This document shows, piece by piece, positions 63,276-64,000 of a stretch of 64,000 nucleotides of DNA (positions are counted from its first letter, which is position 1; each line of letters begins with the position of its first letter). The position numbers and the translations under genes were made by a program. Origin of the DNA: Ktedonobacter robiniae (lineage in GTDB: Bacteria > Chloroflexota > Ktedonobacteria > Ktedonobacterales > Ktedonobacteraceae); contig NZ_BNJG01000001.1 in the NCBI RefSeq assembly GCF_016587375.1, positions 868,001 to 932,000 of the forward strand, read 5' to 3'. Under the pieces are notes generated by a model, which was not told the origin of the DNA, did not search any database, and was given only the letters and a program-made list of their open reading frames with translations.

Positions 63276-63929
63276 ATGCAAGGACGACAAGGACAGGGAG
63301 GGGAGTCATGGGAGAAGCTGGCCAGTAAGAAAATGGCGGCTCTCAATGGTACCGGCAAGGTACCAGCCATCCCCCAACGTCCTCCCGGCATGGTACGTGT
63401 AAACCAACCCCCACCAACGCCGCGAGTCGGGCGGCCCAAACGCGAAACGCCACAACCGAAAACCTTTCGCAAGGCTGTTTTTGTTGTCGCGGCGATTCTG
63501 TTAGTCTGTGCTATATTTGGCTTCTTTGTCGCAATGAACCTCTTCCAGGGAATTGCCGAGGGTTCCGGTCCTGCTGGCACAAATACGAGCTTCCTTTCGG
63601 CGCTTTCGACCAGGGACTACGCCCAGGCCTATCGCACGCTTGGGCCATCCATCACGATCCAACTCTCGGAGGGCGATTTTACCCACCAGGCTCAGGCAAG
63701 CGACAAATGCTATGGCGCCATTACTGATTACAAAGAGGTCGCTGGTAGCGCTACCAACGACGGGAATACTCAGAGCTACTCCTACACCATTAAACGTGAA
63801 CATCTCCAACAGACCTATGAGCTAAAGTTCACCCTGGTGAAGGATCAGGATGGCACCTGGAAAATCTCGGACTATGGCAATGACCTGGGTCCCAAGGGCC
63901 TGAAAGATCTTCCTGCCTGTAAGAGCTAA
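63276..63929 (+). CDS. Unknown membrane-anchored protein with extracytoplasmic domain
   Basis: 217 residues, ATG start after GAGGAGG. Cytoplasmic Pro/Arg-rich 65 residues, one membrane helix (AVFVVAAILLVCAIFGFFVA), then a domain of about 130 residues with SFLSALSTRDYAQAYRTLG, similar in pattern to NTF2-like/DUF4878 lipoproteins (cystatin-like fold). Two external cysteines (KCYG and PACKS) might form a disulfide. It is 64 bases after the kinase-like gene and probably belongs to the exopolysaccharide locus, but its job cannot be named. Confidence 0.75.
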   Translation: MQGRQGQGGESWEKLASKKMAALNGTGKVPAIPQRPPGMVRVNQPPPTPRVGRPKRETPQPKTFRKAVFVVAAILLVCAIFGFFVAMNLFQGIAEGSGPAGTNTSFLSALSTRDYAQAYRTLGPSITIQLSEGDFTHQAQASDKCYGAITDYKEVAGSATNDGNTQSYSYTIKREHLQQTYELKFTLVKDQDGTWKISDYGNDLGPKGLKDLPACKS

Positions 63930-64000
63930 AATCCTCTCGCTGTCTCTATATCTCTGAGACGCGCCAGCAGGGTTATATACATAGCTAGACCCGGCAAGAA

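Overview
The window looks like chromosomal DNA of a filamentous, spore-forming Chloroflexota bacterium of the class Ktedonobacteria (Ktedonobacter or Dictyobacter type). This is an inference from gene content: paired TIGR03662/TIGR03663-type membrane proteins known from Chloroflexota and some archaea, NarL-type and HTH-GAF regulators, a PP2C phosphatase fused to a propeller-like domain, an MglA-type GTPase, bacterial housekeeping genes, mobile DNA and moderate GC. Species cannot be fixed from the sequence alone.

Layout. 1-1159: 3'-truncated secreted CHAP/FG-GAP protein (minus). 1472-1623: tRNA-Val with promoter and terminator. 1775-11054: the widely conserved cluster, all minus, rpsB-tsf-pyrH-frr-uppS-cdsA-dxr-rseP-ispG, linking translation, UMP synthesis, lipid-carrier and phospholipid synthesis, the MEP isoprenoid pathway and site-2 proteolysis. 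An intact ISAs1-family element (11071-12406, 9-bp target duplication) sits 16 bp upstream of the rpsB -35 box. 12864-16396: LuxR-type response regulator, an ORF-less group II intron, a Crp/Fnr regulator overlapping an orphan ABC ATPase. 16475-22379: dxs, an acidic small protein, glutamate dehydrogenase, gatB. 23178-27179: MglA-like GTPase, a second response regulator, and a VOC/flavin-protein pair divergent from a CGNR-type regulator. 27580-35022: glycogen phosphorylase, GtrA, VOC, quinone oxidoreductase, aminotransferase and an unknown protein. 35132-42158: three large polytopic GT39/YYY-type membrane proteins. 42336-49092: HTH-GAF regulator, ClpC-type ATPase, ROK kinase, MFS exporter, two tRNA-Arg. 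49168-55349: ArsR regulator, broken lipoprotein gene, aspS, PP2C phosphatase. 55675-63929: M20-like pseudoenzyme, TnpB-element relic, then an exopolysaccharide locus (two GT4 enzymes, priming sugar transferase, Wzz-like protein, degenerate BY-kinase-like ATPase, membrane-anchored unknown).

Three features stand out. First, three genes within 9 kb (the ClpC-type gene, aspS and the PP2C gene) each carry one frameshift in a short homopolymer, and each gives a full-length family member after a one-base correction, which suggests consensus errors, at least for the essential aspS. Second, many gene ends carry very long perfect inverted repeats: a 90-bp palindrome reaches into a coding sequence, a 74-bp palindrome reaches into a tRNA, and several 56-67 bp hairpins with 3-7 nt loops are bordered by a shared REP-like motif. 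Third, the group II intron has recognisable domain V/VI sequence but no reverse transcriptase.
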